64,000 nt of DNA from Sphaerisporangium aureirubrum (GCF_042658925.1 NZ_JBHSRF010000016.1:1-64000); one strand, 5' to 3'. Positions 18,998 through 26,799 are shown, numbered from the stretch's first letter. Numbers and translations are program-made. The notes: a model not told the origin generated them from the letters alone.

Positions 18998-20044
18998 TCA
19001 TTTCTCGCCGACGGCCACAAGGGCCACTCTCGGGATTTCGGCCACCCACTCGGCGCCGTCGCGGTAGACGACCGGCTCCCGCTTCCATTCGGGTCCGGCG
19101 TCGTCGGGCGCATATTTCGCACTGTGCGCGAAGTGGTATTGTGCGAGCTTCCACACCGTCTGCCGGAGGTCGTCCAGCGAGGTCTGCGGAAACGCCAGGC
19201 CGGTGAGCCCGTACATGTCGAATAGGTAGTCGGCGAGCAGGTTGCGCGCCTCGGCGGCTGAGCCTCCGCGTATGACGAGCGGGTCGTAGACACGGCGAAC
19301 CAGGACGGATCCGAGCCCGCTGAGTTTCAGATGACCCGCCATTTCCGCAGCCGTGAAATGGTGATAGGAATGACCTGCCCTGGAATATCGGTGGACGACC
19401 TCCGAGAACCACAGGGCGGCCGGGGCGCCCGCTTCGAAGTCGTGCAGGACGAGCCGTCCGCCGGGCCGCAGCACCCGGGCCGCCTCCTGGCAGACGCCGA
19501 GCCGGTCCTCGGGCGCGATGTGGTGCGTGCCGTACGCGAGCAGCGCCGCGTCCACGGACTCGTCCCGCATGAACAGGAATTGTGCCTGCTGGCGGATGGC
19601 GGGGAGCCCGGCGTGCAGCGCCGCGGCGACCATGTGACCGGCCATGTCGCTGGTGATCACGGCGTGGTGTGGCCGGGGAGCCATGGACGCGAAGACCCGG
19701 GCCAGCAGCCCGTCCCCGCCGAGGAGGTCGAGCAGGGTCCAGCCGGGCGGAATGGATTCCATGTCCGGCACCCCGGCAGCGAGGGTGAACAGCGTGCGCA
19801 TGCCGCGCGCCCGAATCATTCGATTGAGCTGCGCCCGGCGATAGGAGTCGCCCCGGCCGTCGTCGTCGTTGGTCTCGAATTCGTTCGTGGTCGCGGACAG
19901 CCCGGCCAGCGCCTCGGCGGCGCCTTTTCGGTCGAACCAGAGGACGCGGCCGAAATCAGGGAAACGTTTGCCGATTTGGTCGAGATAATCCCCGAGGGGC
20001 AGGCCGGGAAGATAAGGCTGTCGCAGTAACGCCTTTATGGTCAC
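18998..20044 (-). CDS. Class I SAM-dependent methyltransferase
   Basis: A 348-residue protein. The Rossmann-like SAM core occupies about residues 100-235: glycine-rich motif I reads TLLDLLGGDGLLARVF, motif II region HHAVITSDMAGH, a post-I segment VDAALLAYGTHHIAPEDR, and motif III LRPGGRLVLHDFEAG. N-terminal (1-100) and C-terminal (240-348) extensions may bind substrate. The GTG at 20044 is chosen because it follows a plausible promoter at 20083-20111 and AGGGAAG; the frame is open upstream to a TTG at 20092. The opening codons are GTG ACC ATA AAG GCG TTA, so codon 6 is the rare leucine TTA read by the bldA tRNA in streptomycetes. Several other AT-ending codons follow, unlike the neighbours. 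It is first in the operon, 13 bp before the AsnB-like gene. Confidence 0.85.
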   Translation of the reverse strand: MTIKALLRQPYLPGLPLGDYLDQIGKRFPDFGRVLWFDRKGAAEALAGLSATTNEFETNDDDGRGDSYRRAQLNRMIRARGMRTLFTLAAGVPDMESIPPGWTLLDLLGGDGLLARVFASMAPRPHHAVITSDMAGHMVAAALHAGLPAIRQQAQFLFMRDESVDAALLAYGTHHIAPEDRLGVCQEAARVLRPGGRLVLHDFEAGAPAALWFSEVVHRYSRAGHSYHHFTAAEMAGHLKLSGLGSVLVRRVYDPLVIRGGSAAEARNLLADYLFDMYGLTGLAFPQTSLDDLRQTVWKLAQYHFAHSAKYAPDDAGPEWKREPVVYRDGAEWVAEIPRVALVAVGEK

Positions 20045-20082
20045 ACGCTTCCCTGTTGTTAGAATCGAATAATGCCATGGGC

Positions 20083-20111
20083 TTCCTATCAAGGGTCAAG
20101 TAGAGTGTCAA
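20083..20111 (-). promoter_or_regulatory. Candidate sigma70-type promoter of the methyltransferase operon
   Basis: On the minus strand TTGACA (20106-20111) is separated by exactly 17 bp from TAGGAA (20083-20088), close to the actinomycete housekeeping consensus TTGACN-N17/18-TAGNNT. It would start transcription about 30 nt before the GTG at 20044. The promoter of the divergent MFS gene must lie in the same 284-bp gap but is not as clear. Confidence 0.55.
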
Positions 20112-20328
20112 TGAGCGGTGTTAAGCGACGAGCGGCGGTCCCGGAGCATCGACTCAAGATCCATGAATGCTGTGAGTGCCGGATGTGCTGCGGATTCTCC
20201 GCGTCGAGGCCAGGAGAAGTCGGGCGCGGCGGCGGGGGGAAATGGCCGCTTCCGGCCAACAGAAGCCGGCACCCGTTCCGGGCGAGCGGACGCGAGGACG
20301 CCGCGTCGCCCGAGGAAGGGGCCCACGC

Positions 20329-21621
20329 GTGCCGGCTCGGCTGAGCGGGGCCGGAGCCCTGGACACCTGGCGCGCGACGCCGCCCGCCGCCCGGGCACTG
20401 CTGGCCGGTACCTTCGTGAACCGCTTGGGCGGTTTCCTCCAGGTCTTCGCCATCCTTTACATGGCCGACCGTGGCTTTTCGGACACGCAGGCGGCGTTCG
20501 CTCTCGGCGCGTACGGCGCGGGGTCCATCGGCGGCATGCTGGTGGGTGGCTGGCTGTCGGACCTGCTCGGCGGGCGCCGCACGATCGTCGTCTCCATGGC
20601 GTGCACGGCGGGGCTGCTCCTCGGCGTCTACTACCTCGGGCCGTACCCCGCGAAGATCGTCCTGATCGCGCTGACCGGCGCGGTCGGCCAGGCGTACCGG
20701 CCCGCCTCGGCGAGCATGCTCAGCGACCTGGTGCCGCCGGAGCGGCGGCTGATGGTCTTCGCGATGAACCGGCTCGCGGTCAACCTCGGCGCGACCGCCC
20801 TCCCGCTGGCCGGCGTCGCGCTCGCGTCGGTCTCCTACGGCCTCCTGTTCTGGGGTGAGGCCCTGGCCGCGATCTCCTACGCCGTGATCGCGGGCGTCGC
20901 CCTGCCCCGCCGCCCCGCCTCGGTCCCGGCCCCCGGCCCCGCCTCGAGCCCGGGAGCCGGGGCGGAAACGTCTCCTGAACTCGCCGCAGCTCCAGCCCTC
21001 GGACCGGCCGCGCCGCCCGCCCGAGGACGCACGATGCTCGGTGACCGCCCCTACCTGCTGTTTCTCGCTGCCTTGCTGCTCCACTCCGTCGTCTACGTGC
21101 AGTACCTGTCCACGCTCCCGCTGGCGATCCGCGACCACCACATGCCCGTGGTGGTGTACGCCGTGCTGATTTCGGTCAACGGCGTCTTCGTGATCACCTG
21201 CGAGCTGCTCGTCACCCGGCTGGTCCAGGGCCGGCCGCCGCGCCTGGCGATCCTCGGCGGGATGGCGCTCACCGGCCTCGGCATGACCCTGTACGCGCCG
21301 CCGTGGGGAGTAGCCGGCATGATCGTCGCGACCCTGGTGTGGACGCTCGGCGAGATGGCCGGAGCACCGTCCATGTACTTCGCCTACCCTGCCCAGGCCG
21401 GCCGGGGAGGGCACCAGGGCCGGTACCTGGGCGCCGCCAACGCGATGTTCGGTCTCGCCAACTCCCTTGGCCCCATCCTCGGCGTGGCCGCCTGGACCGC
21501 CTTCGGGGATGGGGTGTGGCTACTGTGCGGCGTGACGACCGTGGCGGCCATGACGCTCGCCCGCCACGGCGTCCACGCCGGCGCGGGGGCGGACCGCCTG
21601 GATCGGGGCCTGGTGTCGTAA
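20329..21621 (+). CDS. MFS transporter, probable exporter of the adjacent metabolic island
   Basis: A 430-residue major facilitator protein with about 12 hydrophobic helices in two six-helix halves joined by a Pro/Ala-rich loop near residues 195-235. The motif GSIGGMLVGGWLSDLLGGRR near 64 matches the MFS loop 2-3 signature (G-x-L-x-D-x-x-GR-R). The GTG at 20329 is preferred: GAAGGGG lies 7 nt upstream and the first helix begins about 20 residues later. The frame is open to 20176, but the extension is Arg-rich and lies in the probable promoter region. It is divergent from the methyltransferase/AsnB-like/ATP-grasp operon, which suggests product export or self-protection. Confidence 0.85.
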   Translation: MPARLSGAGALDTWRATPPAARALLAGTFVNRLGGFLQVFAILYMADRGFSDTQAAFALGAYGAGSIGGMLVGGWLSDLLGGRRTIVVSMACTAGLLLGVYYLGPYPAKIVLIALTGAVGQAYRPASASMLSDLVPPERRLMVFAMNRLAVNLGATALPLAGVALASVSYGLLFWGEALAAISYAVIAGVALPRRPASVPAPGPASSPGAGAETSPELAAAPALGPAAPPARGRTMLGDRPYLLFLAALLLHSVVYVQYLSTLPLAIRDHHMPVVVYAVLISVNGVFVITCELLVTRLVQGRPPRLAILGGMALTGLGMTLYAPPWGVAGMIVATLVWTLGEMAGAPSMYFAYPAQAGRGGHQGRYLGAANAMFGLANSLGPILGVAAWTAFGDGVWLLCGVTTVAAMTLARHGVHAGAGADRLDRGLVS

Positions 21622-21638
21622 GCGAGCTGTGAGGGGTC

Positions 21639-21667
21639 GTTCCTGGTGTCTGCCGCCTAACAGGAAC
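21639..21667 (+). terminator. Stem-loop after the MFS gene
   Basis: GTTCCTG at 21639-21645 and CAGGAAC at 21661-21667 form a perfect 7-bp stem with a 15-nt loop, 17 bp after the MFS stop and just before the IS end. There is no U-tract, as is usual in high-GC actinomycetes. Confidence 0.4.
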
Positions 21668-21673
21668 ACTTAA

Positions 21674-21697
21674 TACTCCAGCATCACTTTGTGATCT
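21674..21697 (+). repeat. IS left terminal inverted repeat
   Basis: 24 bp, starting TACTCCAGCATC and ending TTTGTGATCT; perfect inverse complement of 23008-23031. Confidence 0.95.
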
Positions 21698-21723
21698 TCG
21701 GTGTGTAGTGTGCCGCTCTTGTG

Positions 21724-23021
21724 ATGGATCATGATCTCGCCGCGTGGGTGGCGGGGTTGGATGACCTGTTCGCTCGGGTGGCGGGCCGGTTCGGCCGGCC
21801 GGAGCCGCGGCGGCGGGCGCGGGCGTACGTGCGGGGGCTGCTGGCGCCGATCGAGGGCAAGAACGGGTGGACGCTGGCTGAGGCGGCGGGTGAGAGTAAC
21901 CCGCTGGGGATGCAGCGGCTGCTGAACGCGGCCCGGTGGGACGCCGACGCTGTGCGCGATGACCTGCGGGCGTACGTGGTTGAGCACCTGGGTTCGCGTG
22001 ATGGTGTGCTGGTCGTGCACGAGACCGGGTTCGTCAAGAAGGGCGGCAGGTCCGCCGGGGTGCAGCGCCAGTACTCCGGCACGGCGGGCCGGATCGAGAA
22101 TTGCCAGCTGGGGGTGTTTTTGGCGTATGCGACCGGTGCCGGCCCCACCTTGGTGGACCGGGAGCTGTATCTGCCCAAGTCGTGGATCGGGGATCGGGAC
22201 CGGTGCGCCGGGGCGGGCATCGGGTCCGAGGTGGAGTTCGCCACCAAGCAGGTGCTGGCACGCCGGATGCTGATGCGGGCGATCGAGGCGGGGGTGCCGG
22301 CCGCGTGGGTGACGGCTGATGAGGCTTATGGCCAGGAATACAAGTTCCGTGTGTTTCTCGAGCAGTACCGCATCGGCTATGTGGTGGCGGTGCCGCGCAG
22401 TCAGGCGATCAGCGCAGGGCTCGGCCCCAGGGCACGTGCCGAGAGTCTGGTGGCCGAGGTGCCGGCGTCCGCCTGGAAGCGGCTCTCGGCCGGTCAGGGG
22501 GCCAAGGGCCCGCGCTTGTATGACTGGGCGATGGCGACCTTGCCGATCATCCGCGACCCGGAGCAGGGGTATGAGCGGTGGATCCTCATCCGGCGCGGCA
22601 TCGCGCATCCCGATGAGGTGGCCTTCTACCTCGGCTTCGGTCCGGCCGGCACCACGATCGGCGACCTGGTGAAGGTCGCCGGGAGCCGGTGGGCGGTTGA
22701 GGAGTGTTTCCAGAGCGCCAAGACCGAGGTCGGACTGGATCAGTACCAAGTCCGCCGTTACCAGGCCTGGTATCGGCACATCACCTTGGCCATGCTCGCT
22801 CACGCTTATCTTGCCGTCACTGCGGCAAACAGCCGGCCCAGGCGGATCGAGACGGCCTTGTCCCCCTCTCGATGGGAGAGGTCCGGCGTCTGCTGGCACA
22901 CATGATCACACGACCACCCGACCTTGATCAAATCTGGACGTGGTCGCATTGGCGCCGTCGCCACCAGTACACAGCCAAGATCAGCCGCTACCGCCGAAGA
23001 CAGCCAGAGATCACAAAGTGA
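21724..23021 (+). pseudogene. IS701-type DDE transposase, frameshifted
   Basis: The frame starts at ATG 21724 and reads as an IS701-family transposase: RRRARAYVRGLLAPIEGKNG, GMQRLLNAARWDADAVRDDL, VQRQYSGTAGRIENCQLGVF, LPKSWIGDRDRC, AAWVTADEAYGQ. The segment normally read VVDETGF is VVHETGF here, replacing the first catalytic Asp of the DDE triad by His. At 22860/22861 the sequence CCTTG-TCCCC appears to lack one G: the frame runs into ETALSPSRW and stops at 22905, whereas the family C-terminus (LVPLSMGEVRRLLAHM, WSHWRRRHQ) continues in the -1 frame to a stop at 23021. Two independent lesions make it inactive. The ancestral protein would have been about 430 residues. Confidence 0.9.
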
Positions 23022-23031
23022 TGCTGGAGTA
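23008..23031 (-). repeat. IS right terminal inverted repeat
   Basis: 24-bp mirror of 21674-21697; it immediately follows the ancestral transposase reading frame. Confidence 0.95.
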
Positions 23032-23064
23032 CTGAGTCGGTGCGGGGACGCCTGGCGGCAGGGA

Positions 23065-23104
23065 TTTCCGGGGGGCGAGGGGGGCAGCGCCCCCTGGGAG
23101 AACA
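23065..23104. repeat. G/C hairpin repeat module, copy A
   Basis: About 40 bp containing CGGGGGGCGAGGGGGGC, a 3-nt loop, then GCCCCCTGGGAGAACA. It is nearly identical to 23908-23946 and resembles the hairpin part of the composite repeats near 41.1 and 53.4 kb. It can form a stem of six G-C pairs. Confidence 0.75.
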
Positions 23105-23178
23105 CAGTGCGCTCTGCGCGCGGAGGGAGGCCCGAGGGGTGGGACGCGAGCAGGACCGGCCGGGGTTTTGGGGGCGCT

Positions 23179-23856
23179 TCAGGATGGTTGGGAGCGGGGC
23201 TGGGGTTTGAGGGAGGCGGCTAGGGCGGTCAGTTCTGGCCAGTCGGCTTGGCCGGTTACGACTACGGTTACGCCGGGCTGGAGGCTTATCAGGGTGCGCT
23301 GGTTCTTGTCGGGGCGGACGCGTTCCTGCCAGGTGGTGCCGTTGATCTGGCGGGTGCCGGTCACCTTGTCGCTGTTGGCCATGCGGGAGGCGAAGGTGGC
23401 GGCGGGTTCGTCGCTCTGGGCCAGCAGGGCGTGGGAGCGGCGGGCGGTGGCGAAGCCGAGGCGCCAGGTGGTGTAGCCGCCGGGGTCGAGGTTGGAACTG
23501 TTGGGGACCCAGTTCGACGGGACCGGTGTGGGGACGCGGACCTCGTAGGGGGCGGTGCGGCGGAGCTGGGCCAGGGTCATGGAGTAGTCGACCCTCGGGA
23601 TGTGCTCGGTGCGGCTCTGCGGGGTGATCAGCAGGAAGACGCCCACGATCGCCAGGCAGAACAGCACGGCGAACACGTAGCCCAGGAATCCCTCGCTGAA
23701 TCGGCGCACAACCAGGGAGGATACCGCCGTACGAGGTCGGTCCCGATCTCGGGCGCCACGTGGCTCCGGTGATCGCTTCGTGGTGGCGGATCCGTCGTGC
23801 GGGTCTTGCCCGGGGTGGGGGTTGAAGGTCGGCCGTGAACCGTCCGGTGTTGTCAC
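23179..23856 (-). CDS. DUF4245 family single-pass membrane protein
   Basis: A 225-residue protein with a charged, disordered cytoplasmic N-terminus (about 55 residues), one transmembrane helix (YVFAVLFCLAIVGVFLLI, about 60-78) and an extracytoplasmic domain of about 140 residues with the patterns VRVPTPVPSNWVPNSSNL and ATFASRMANSDKVTGTRQIN. This is the DUF4245 family, conserved beside glpX in actinobacteria (Rv1100-like from memory); its function is unknown. The start is GTG at 23856. The stop is about 150 bp from the decayed IS, and hairpin repeats flank the gene on both sides. Confidence 0.82.
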   Translation of the reverse strand: MTTPDGSRPTFNPHPGQDPHDGSATTKRSPEPRGARDRDRPRTAVSSLVVRRFSEGFLGYVFAVLFCLAIVGVFLLITPQSRTEHIPRVDYSMTLAQLRRTAPYEVRVPTPVPSNWVPNSSNLDPGGYTTWRLGFATARRSHALLAQSDEPAATFASRMANSDKVTGTRQINGTTWQERVRPDKNQRTLISLQPGVTVVVTGQADWPELTALAASLKPQPRSQPS

Positions 23857-23907
23857 CTGCCGTTGCTGGCCAAGCTCAAAGCCTTACTGATGGCGGAGGT
23901 GGACGGG

Positions 23908-23946
23908 TTTCGGGGGGCGAGGGGGGCGGAGCCCCCTGGGGAGAAC
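23908..23946. repeat. G/C hairpin repeat module, copy B
   Basis: Near-identical direct copy of 23065-23104 on the other side of the DUF4245 gene. It continues into GAGAACAGCCC, the sequence that also follows the hairpin in the 41-kb and 53-kb composite repeats. Confidence 0.75.
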
Positions 23947-24025
23947 AGCCCGAGCCGGAATGCGCCCCCGGCGCATGGAGGTGAGGACCCCGGGGGTGAG
24001 GGGCACGGCCGCACTGACCGGTCCG

Positions 24026-24079
24026 GCGCCGTACGGCGGCGCCGAATTCGCCGTACCACGTCCCGCCGCGTCGGCGCCG
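24026..24079. repeat. Dispersed palindromic repeat core
   Basis: GCGCCGTACGGCGGCGCC followed by GAATTCGCCGTACCACGTCCC and, after a short gap, TCGGCGCCGA. It is the same module as found seven more times near 41.0-41.6 and 53.3-54.0 kb. The GTACGGCG and CGCCGTAC words can pair as a stem. Confidence 0.75.
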
Positions 24080-24110
24080 AAACGAGGCGGGGGGCCAGGG
24101 GTGCGGGGGC

Positions 24111-24182
24111 CGGGGTGACCGGGGTGACCGGGGTGACGGAGGTGACGGAGGTGACGGAGGTGACGGAGGTGACGGAGGTGAC
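24111..24182. repeat. 9-bp minisatellite
   Basis: Eight consecutive 9-bp units: three CGGGGTGAC followed by five GGAGGTGAC. It sits in the 386-bp gap (23857-24242) that otherwise holds only the hairpin and palindromic repeats; no gene is supported there. Confidence 0.9.
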
Positions 24183-24242
24183 GGGTGCATGCTGCGCCAC
24201 GGGTTGGGTGAGGCTTGGGGGGTGGCGGCGGTTTGTGGGTGG

Positions 24243-24839
24243 TTAGGGGCGTTTGATGCGGGCGATGATTGTTAGGGTTTCTTCGGCCAGTTTTTTGGTG
24301 GTGGGGACGTCGTCGGAGAGGGCTACTTCGGAGACGGCGGCGGCTAGGGCGCCGGTTACCACCAGGACCAGGGCGCCGCTGTCCTCGTCGAACAGGGCGG
24401 CGTTGCGGCGGGCCCATTGGCGCATGCGGTCGCGCATGATGACCTCGAAGCCGGGGGGGCCGTCGCCGCGGAGGAACAGGGCCGCCAGCTCGCGTTCGTC
24501 GAAGCAGCCGTCGAGGTAGGCGCGGGCGCCGGCTATGAACAGGCGCATGGGGTCGGATTCGCCGGCGGATCTGGCGGCGTGGACGGCCTGCTTGGTGCGC
24601 TGGGTCTGGCGGACCTGGAATTCGTCGAAGAGCGTTAGGTATAGATCGGCTTTTCCGGAGAAATGGTGATAGAGGCTGCCGACACTGGCGCCGGCGCGGG
24701 AGACGACGTCGGTGACCCCGGCCTCGGCGAAGCCACGGGTGACGAAGATCTCCCGGGCGGCGTCAAGGAGCGCCCCGCGGGTGGCGGCGCCGCGCTCGGA
24801 GGTGCGCACCGTCACCGTTCGTTCCGTGTCGCTGCTCAT
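24243..24839 (-). CDS. TetR/AcrR family transcriptional regulator
   Basis: A 198-residue one-domain repressor. The N-terminal helix-turn-helix is clear: GALLDAAREIFVTRGFAEAG, VTDVVSRAGASVGSLYHHF, SGKADLYLTLFDEF (residues about 20-70). A ligand/dimerisation domain of helices follows to residue 198. The ATG at 24839 is the natural start; the frame is open far upstream only because it runs antisense through glpX. It is divergent from glpX, and a 20-bp palindrome at 24877-24896 lies between the two starts, so autoregulation is likely and effects on glpX are possible. The effector is unknown. Confidence 0.92.
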   Translation of the reverse strand: MSSDTERTVTVRTSERGAATRGALLDAAREIFVTRGFAEAGVTDVVSRAGASVGSLYHHFSGKADLYLTLFDEFQVRQTQRTKQAVHAARSAGESDPMRLFIAGARAYLDGCFDERELAALFLRGDGPPGFEVIMRDRMRQWARRNAALFDEDSGALVLVVTGALAAAVSEVALSDDVPTTKKLAEETLTIIARIKRP

Positions 24840-24876
24840 GGTGGTGACAGTAGCCGCCGGAGGGCGCCGAGGTGAG

Positions 24877-24896
24877 ACAACTACGATCGTTGTAGT
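24877..24896. promoter_or_regulatory. Candidate TetR operator between tetR and glpX
   Basis: ACAACTACGATCGTTGTAGT is a 20-bp palindrome with 8 of 10 base pairs matching, centred on CGATCG. It lies 38 bp upstream of the TetR start and 88 bp upstream of glpX, the usual position and size of a TetR-family operator. Confidence 0.55.
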
Positions 24897-24983
24897 CGGC
24901 TGGATAGGTAACCGGGTGGCCGCCCGGCGATCCGGCGGGCGTCCCGAGGTGCTTGGGCGGGATATGTAAGGGAGCTTGGCATT

Positions 24984-26018
24984 ATGTCGGAAGAGACGTC
25001 GGTACCTCCGGTGCTCGCCACCGGTAAGCACGCGCCCGACCGCAACCTGGCCATGGAACTGGTGCGGGTCACCGAGGCCGCCGCCATGGCCGCGGCCCGC
25101 TGGGTGGGGCGCGGCGACAAGAACGGCGCCGACGGCGCGGCCGTGAACGCCATGCGCCAGCTGATCAACACCGTGTCGATGACCGGCGTCGTGGTGATCG
25201 GCGAGGGTGAGAAGGACAACGCGCCGATGCTGTTCAACGGCGAGCGGGTGGGCGACGGCACCGGCGCCGACTGCGATGTGGCCGTCGATCCCATCGACGG
25301 CACCCGGCTGACCGCCCTCGGCATGCCGAACGCCATCTCGGTGATCGCGGTGAGCCCGCGCGGGGCGATGTACGACCCCTCGGCCGTCTTCTACATGGAC
25401 AAGCTGGCCACCGGCCCGGAGGCGGCGGAGGCGGTGGACATCGAGGCCCCGGTGGCCGCCAACGTCGCGGCCGTCGCCCGCGCCAAGGGGGTCAGGCCCT
25501 CGGACGTGACCGTGGTCGTGCTGGACCGTCCCCGTCACGAGCGGCTGGTCAAGGAGATCCGCGAGACCGGCGCCCGGATCAAGTTCATCACCGACGGCGA
25601 CGTGGCAGGCGCCATCATGGCCGCCCGGCCGGACACCGGGATCGACCTCATGCTCGGCGTCGGCGGCACCCCCGAGGGGATCATCGCCGCGTGCGCCCTC
25701 AAGTGCCTCGGCGGGGTGATCCAGGGCAAGCTCTGGCCCCGCGACGACGCCGAGCGCCGCCGTGCCTTGGACGCCGGTCACGATCTGGACCAGGTGCTCG
25801 GCACCAACGACCTGGTCAGCTCGGACGACGTCTTCTTCGCCGCCTCCGGTATCACCGACGGCGAGCTGATGTACGGCGTCCGCTACCGCGCCGGTGCCGC
25901 CGTCACCCACTCCCTGGTGATGCGCGCCCGCTCCGGCACCGTCCGCAAGGTGGAGAGCGAGCACCAGCTCTGGAAGCTGGGTGCCTACAGCTCCATCAAC
26001 TTCGACACCGCCACCTGA
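24984..26018 (+). CDS. glpX: Fructose-1,6-bisphosphatase class II
   Basis: A 344-residue GlpX enzyme hydrolysing fructose 1,6-bisphosphate to fructose 6-phosphate, the gluconeogenic FBPase of most actinobacteria. The metal and substrate motifs are GEGEKDNAPML near 72 and DVAVDPIDGTRLTA near 95, with the downstream signatures FITDGDVAGAIMAA, GVGGTPEGIIAACALK and MYGVRYRAGA. The ATG at 24984 has GGAG upstream. It stops 2 bp from the stop of the convergent DUF1707 gene. Together with pckG and the fumarases in this window it covers steps of gluconeogenesis and the TCA cycle. Confidence 0.97.
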   Translation: MSEETSVPPVLATGKHAPDRNLAMELVRVTEAAAMAAARWVGRGDKNGADGAAVNAMRQLINTVSMTGVVVIGEGEKDNAPMLFNGERVGDGTGADCDVAVDPIDGTRLTALGMPNAISVIAVSPRGAMYDPSAVFYMDKLATGPEAAEAVDIEAPVAANVAAVARAKGVRPSDVTVVVLDRPRHERLVKEIRETGARIKFITDGDVAGAIMAARPDTGIDLMLGVGGTPEGIIAACALKCLGGVIQGKLWPRDDAERRRALDAGHDLDQVLGTNDLVSSDDVFFAASGITDGELMYGVRYRAGAAVTHSLVMRARSGTVRKVESEHQLWKLGAYSSINFDTAT

Positions 26019-26020
26019 GC

Positions 26021-26701
26021 TCAGGAACGGCCGCGCCGGATCTTGCCGCGTTTCGGGGGCTTGGGGCACTTGGCGACGACATTGCCCATCATGATCATTC
26101 CGGTGATCTCGATGACGGGGGCGCCGGGCGGGGCCGACTCGGGGACCTGGTTCTTCTTGCCGCCGAGCACCGCCGAGGCCGGCATGACCACCCGGACGCC
26201 CTCGGGCACGATCAAGGTGAGGGTGGCCCCCATCACCGTGGCCTGCACCGTGATGTGGCTGCTCTGCAGGAGCGCCTCGCGCAGGTCCAGGGTGACCCCG
26301 GTGCCGATGGCGGTGACCGGGTAGTGGGTGGGGACCACCCACCGGCCCTCGCGCTGCTCGGGGCGGAACAGGGCCGTCACCGGACGGCCGTCTGCGCGCA
26401 GCGGCTGTTGTTCCTCGGGGAGCAGGTCGGTGGTGAAGGCGGCCAGCTCGCCGAGGGTGCGGGCGGCGTACACGCCCTCGACGCGTTCCTCGTGCTCGGC
26501 GTGCGTGATCCTGCCGTCGGCCACGGCGTCGCGCAGCACGGTGATCACCCGCTCGCGGTCCTCGTCGGAGGCCCGCAACAGCCCGGGCCCGGGGTCGCCG
26601 CCGCGCTGCTCCCCGCCGAGCACGCCGGTCAGCAATTGCCGCAATGCCGGGGCTCCGTGCTGGTTCCAGCGCTCGCCCCACCGCTCGTTCCGCGTCGCCA
26701 C
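26021..26701 (-). CDS. DUF1707 (SHOCT-like) domain protein with LiaF-like C-terminal region
   Basis: A 226-residue soluble-looking protein. The DUF1707 signature LLRASDEDRERVITVLRDAV, DGRITHAEHEERVEGVYAAR, TLGELAAFTTDL occupies residues about 40-95. The C-terminal half (ITVQATVMGATLTLIVPEGV, PVIEITGMIMMGNVVAKCPK) forms the repeating beta pattern of LiaF/DUF2154-like domains seen in cell-envelope stress proteins. It starts at GTG 26701. It is divergent from the ABC exporter genes; the 98-bp spacer contains ACCGGTCGGT at 26714-26723, a possible TetR-type half operator that is too short to call. Confidence 0.82.
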   Translation of the reverse strand: MATRNERWGERWNQHGAPALRQLLTGVLGGEQRGGDPGPGLLRASDEDRERVITVLRDAVADGRITHAEHEERVEGVYAARTLGELAAFTTDLLPEEQQPLRADGRPVTALFRPEQREGRWVVPTHYPVTAIGTGVTLDLREALLQSSHITVQATVMGATLTLIVPEGVRVVMPASAVLGGKKNQVPESAPPGAPVIEITGMIMMGNVVAKCPKPPKRGKIRRGRS

Positions 26702-26799
26702 CCCTTGACACTAACCGGTCGGTAGGGGGTACCGGGATAGCGGCGTGGCGAGCGTAAACTCGATGGCTTTCAGCCGGTGCCGTTTCCTATGGTGACCGC

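Larger units (their letters stand above)
21674..23031 (+). mobile_element. IS701-family insertion sequence, decayed
   Basis: A 1358-bp element bounded by perfect 24-bp terminal inverted repeats (21674-21697 and 23008-23031, outer end TACTCCAGCATC) and containing one transposase frame. The flanks are TTAA on the left and CTGA on the right, so a clean 4-bp target duplication of the YTAR type reported for IS701 is not visible. The transposase carries a frameshift and an altered catalytic residue (see the pseudogene), yet the ends are intact, so the copy could only move if a related transposase acted in trans. Confidence 0.9.

Noticed and set aside
23853..24200. 115-codon frame with VTSVTSVTS repeats
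   Set aside because: Explained by the 9-bp minisatellite and the palindromic repeat; no ribosome site or homology recognised.
24840..26711. N-terminal extension giving an 822-residue frame upstream of the TetR domain
   Set aside because: The extra part is antisense to glpX and the DUF1707 region is in another frame; the TetR domain has its own ATG at 24839.
26711..26725. TetR-type operator between the DUF1707 and ABC genes
   Set aside because: Only ACCGGTCGGT is palindromic; too short to separate from chance in such GC-rich DNA.
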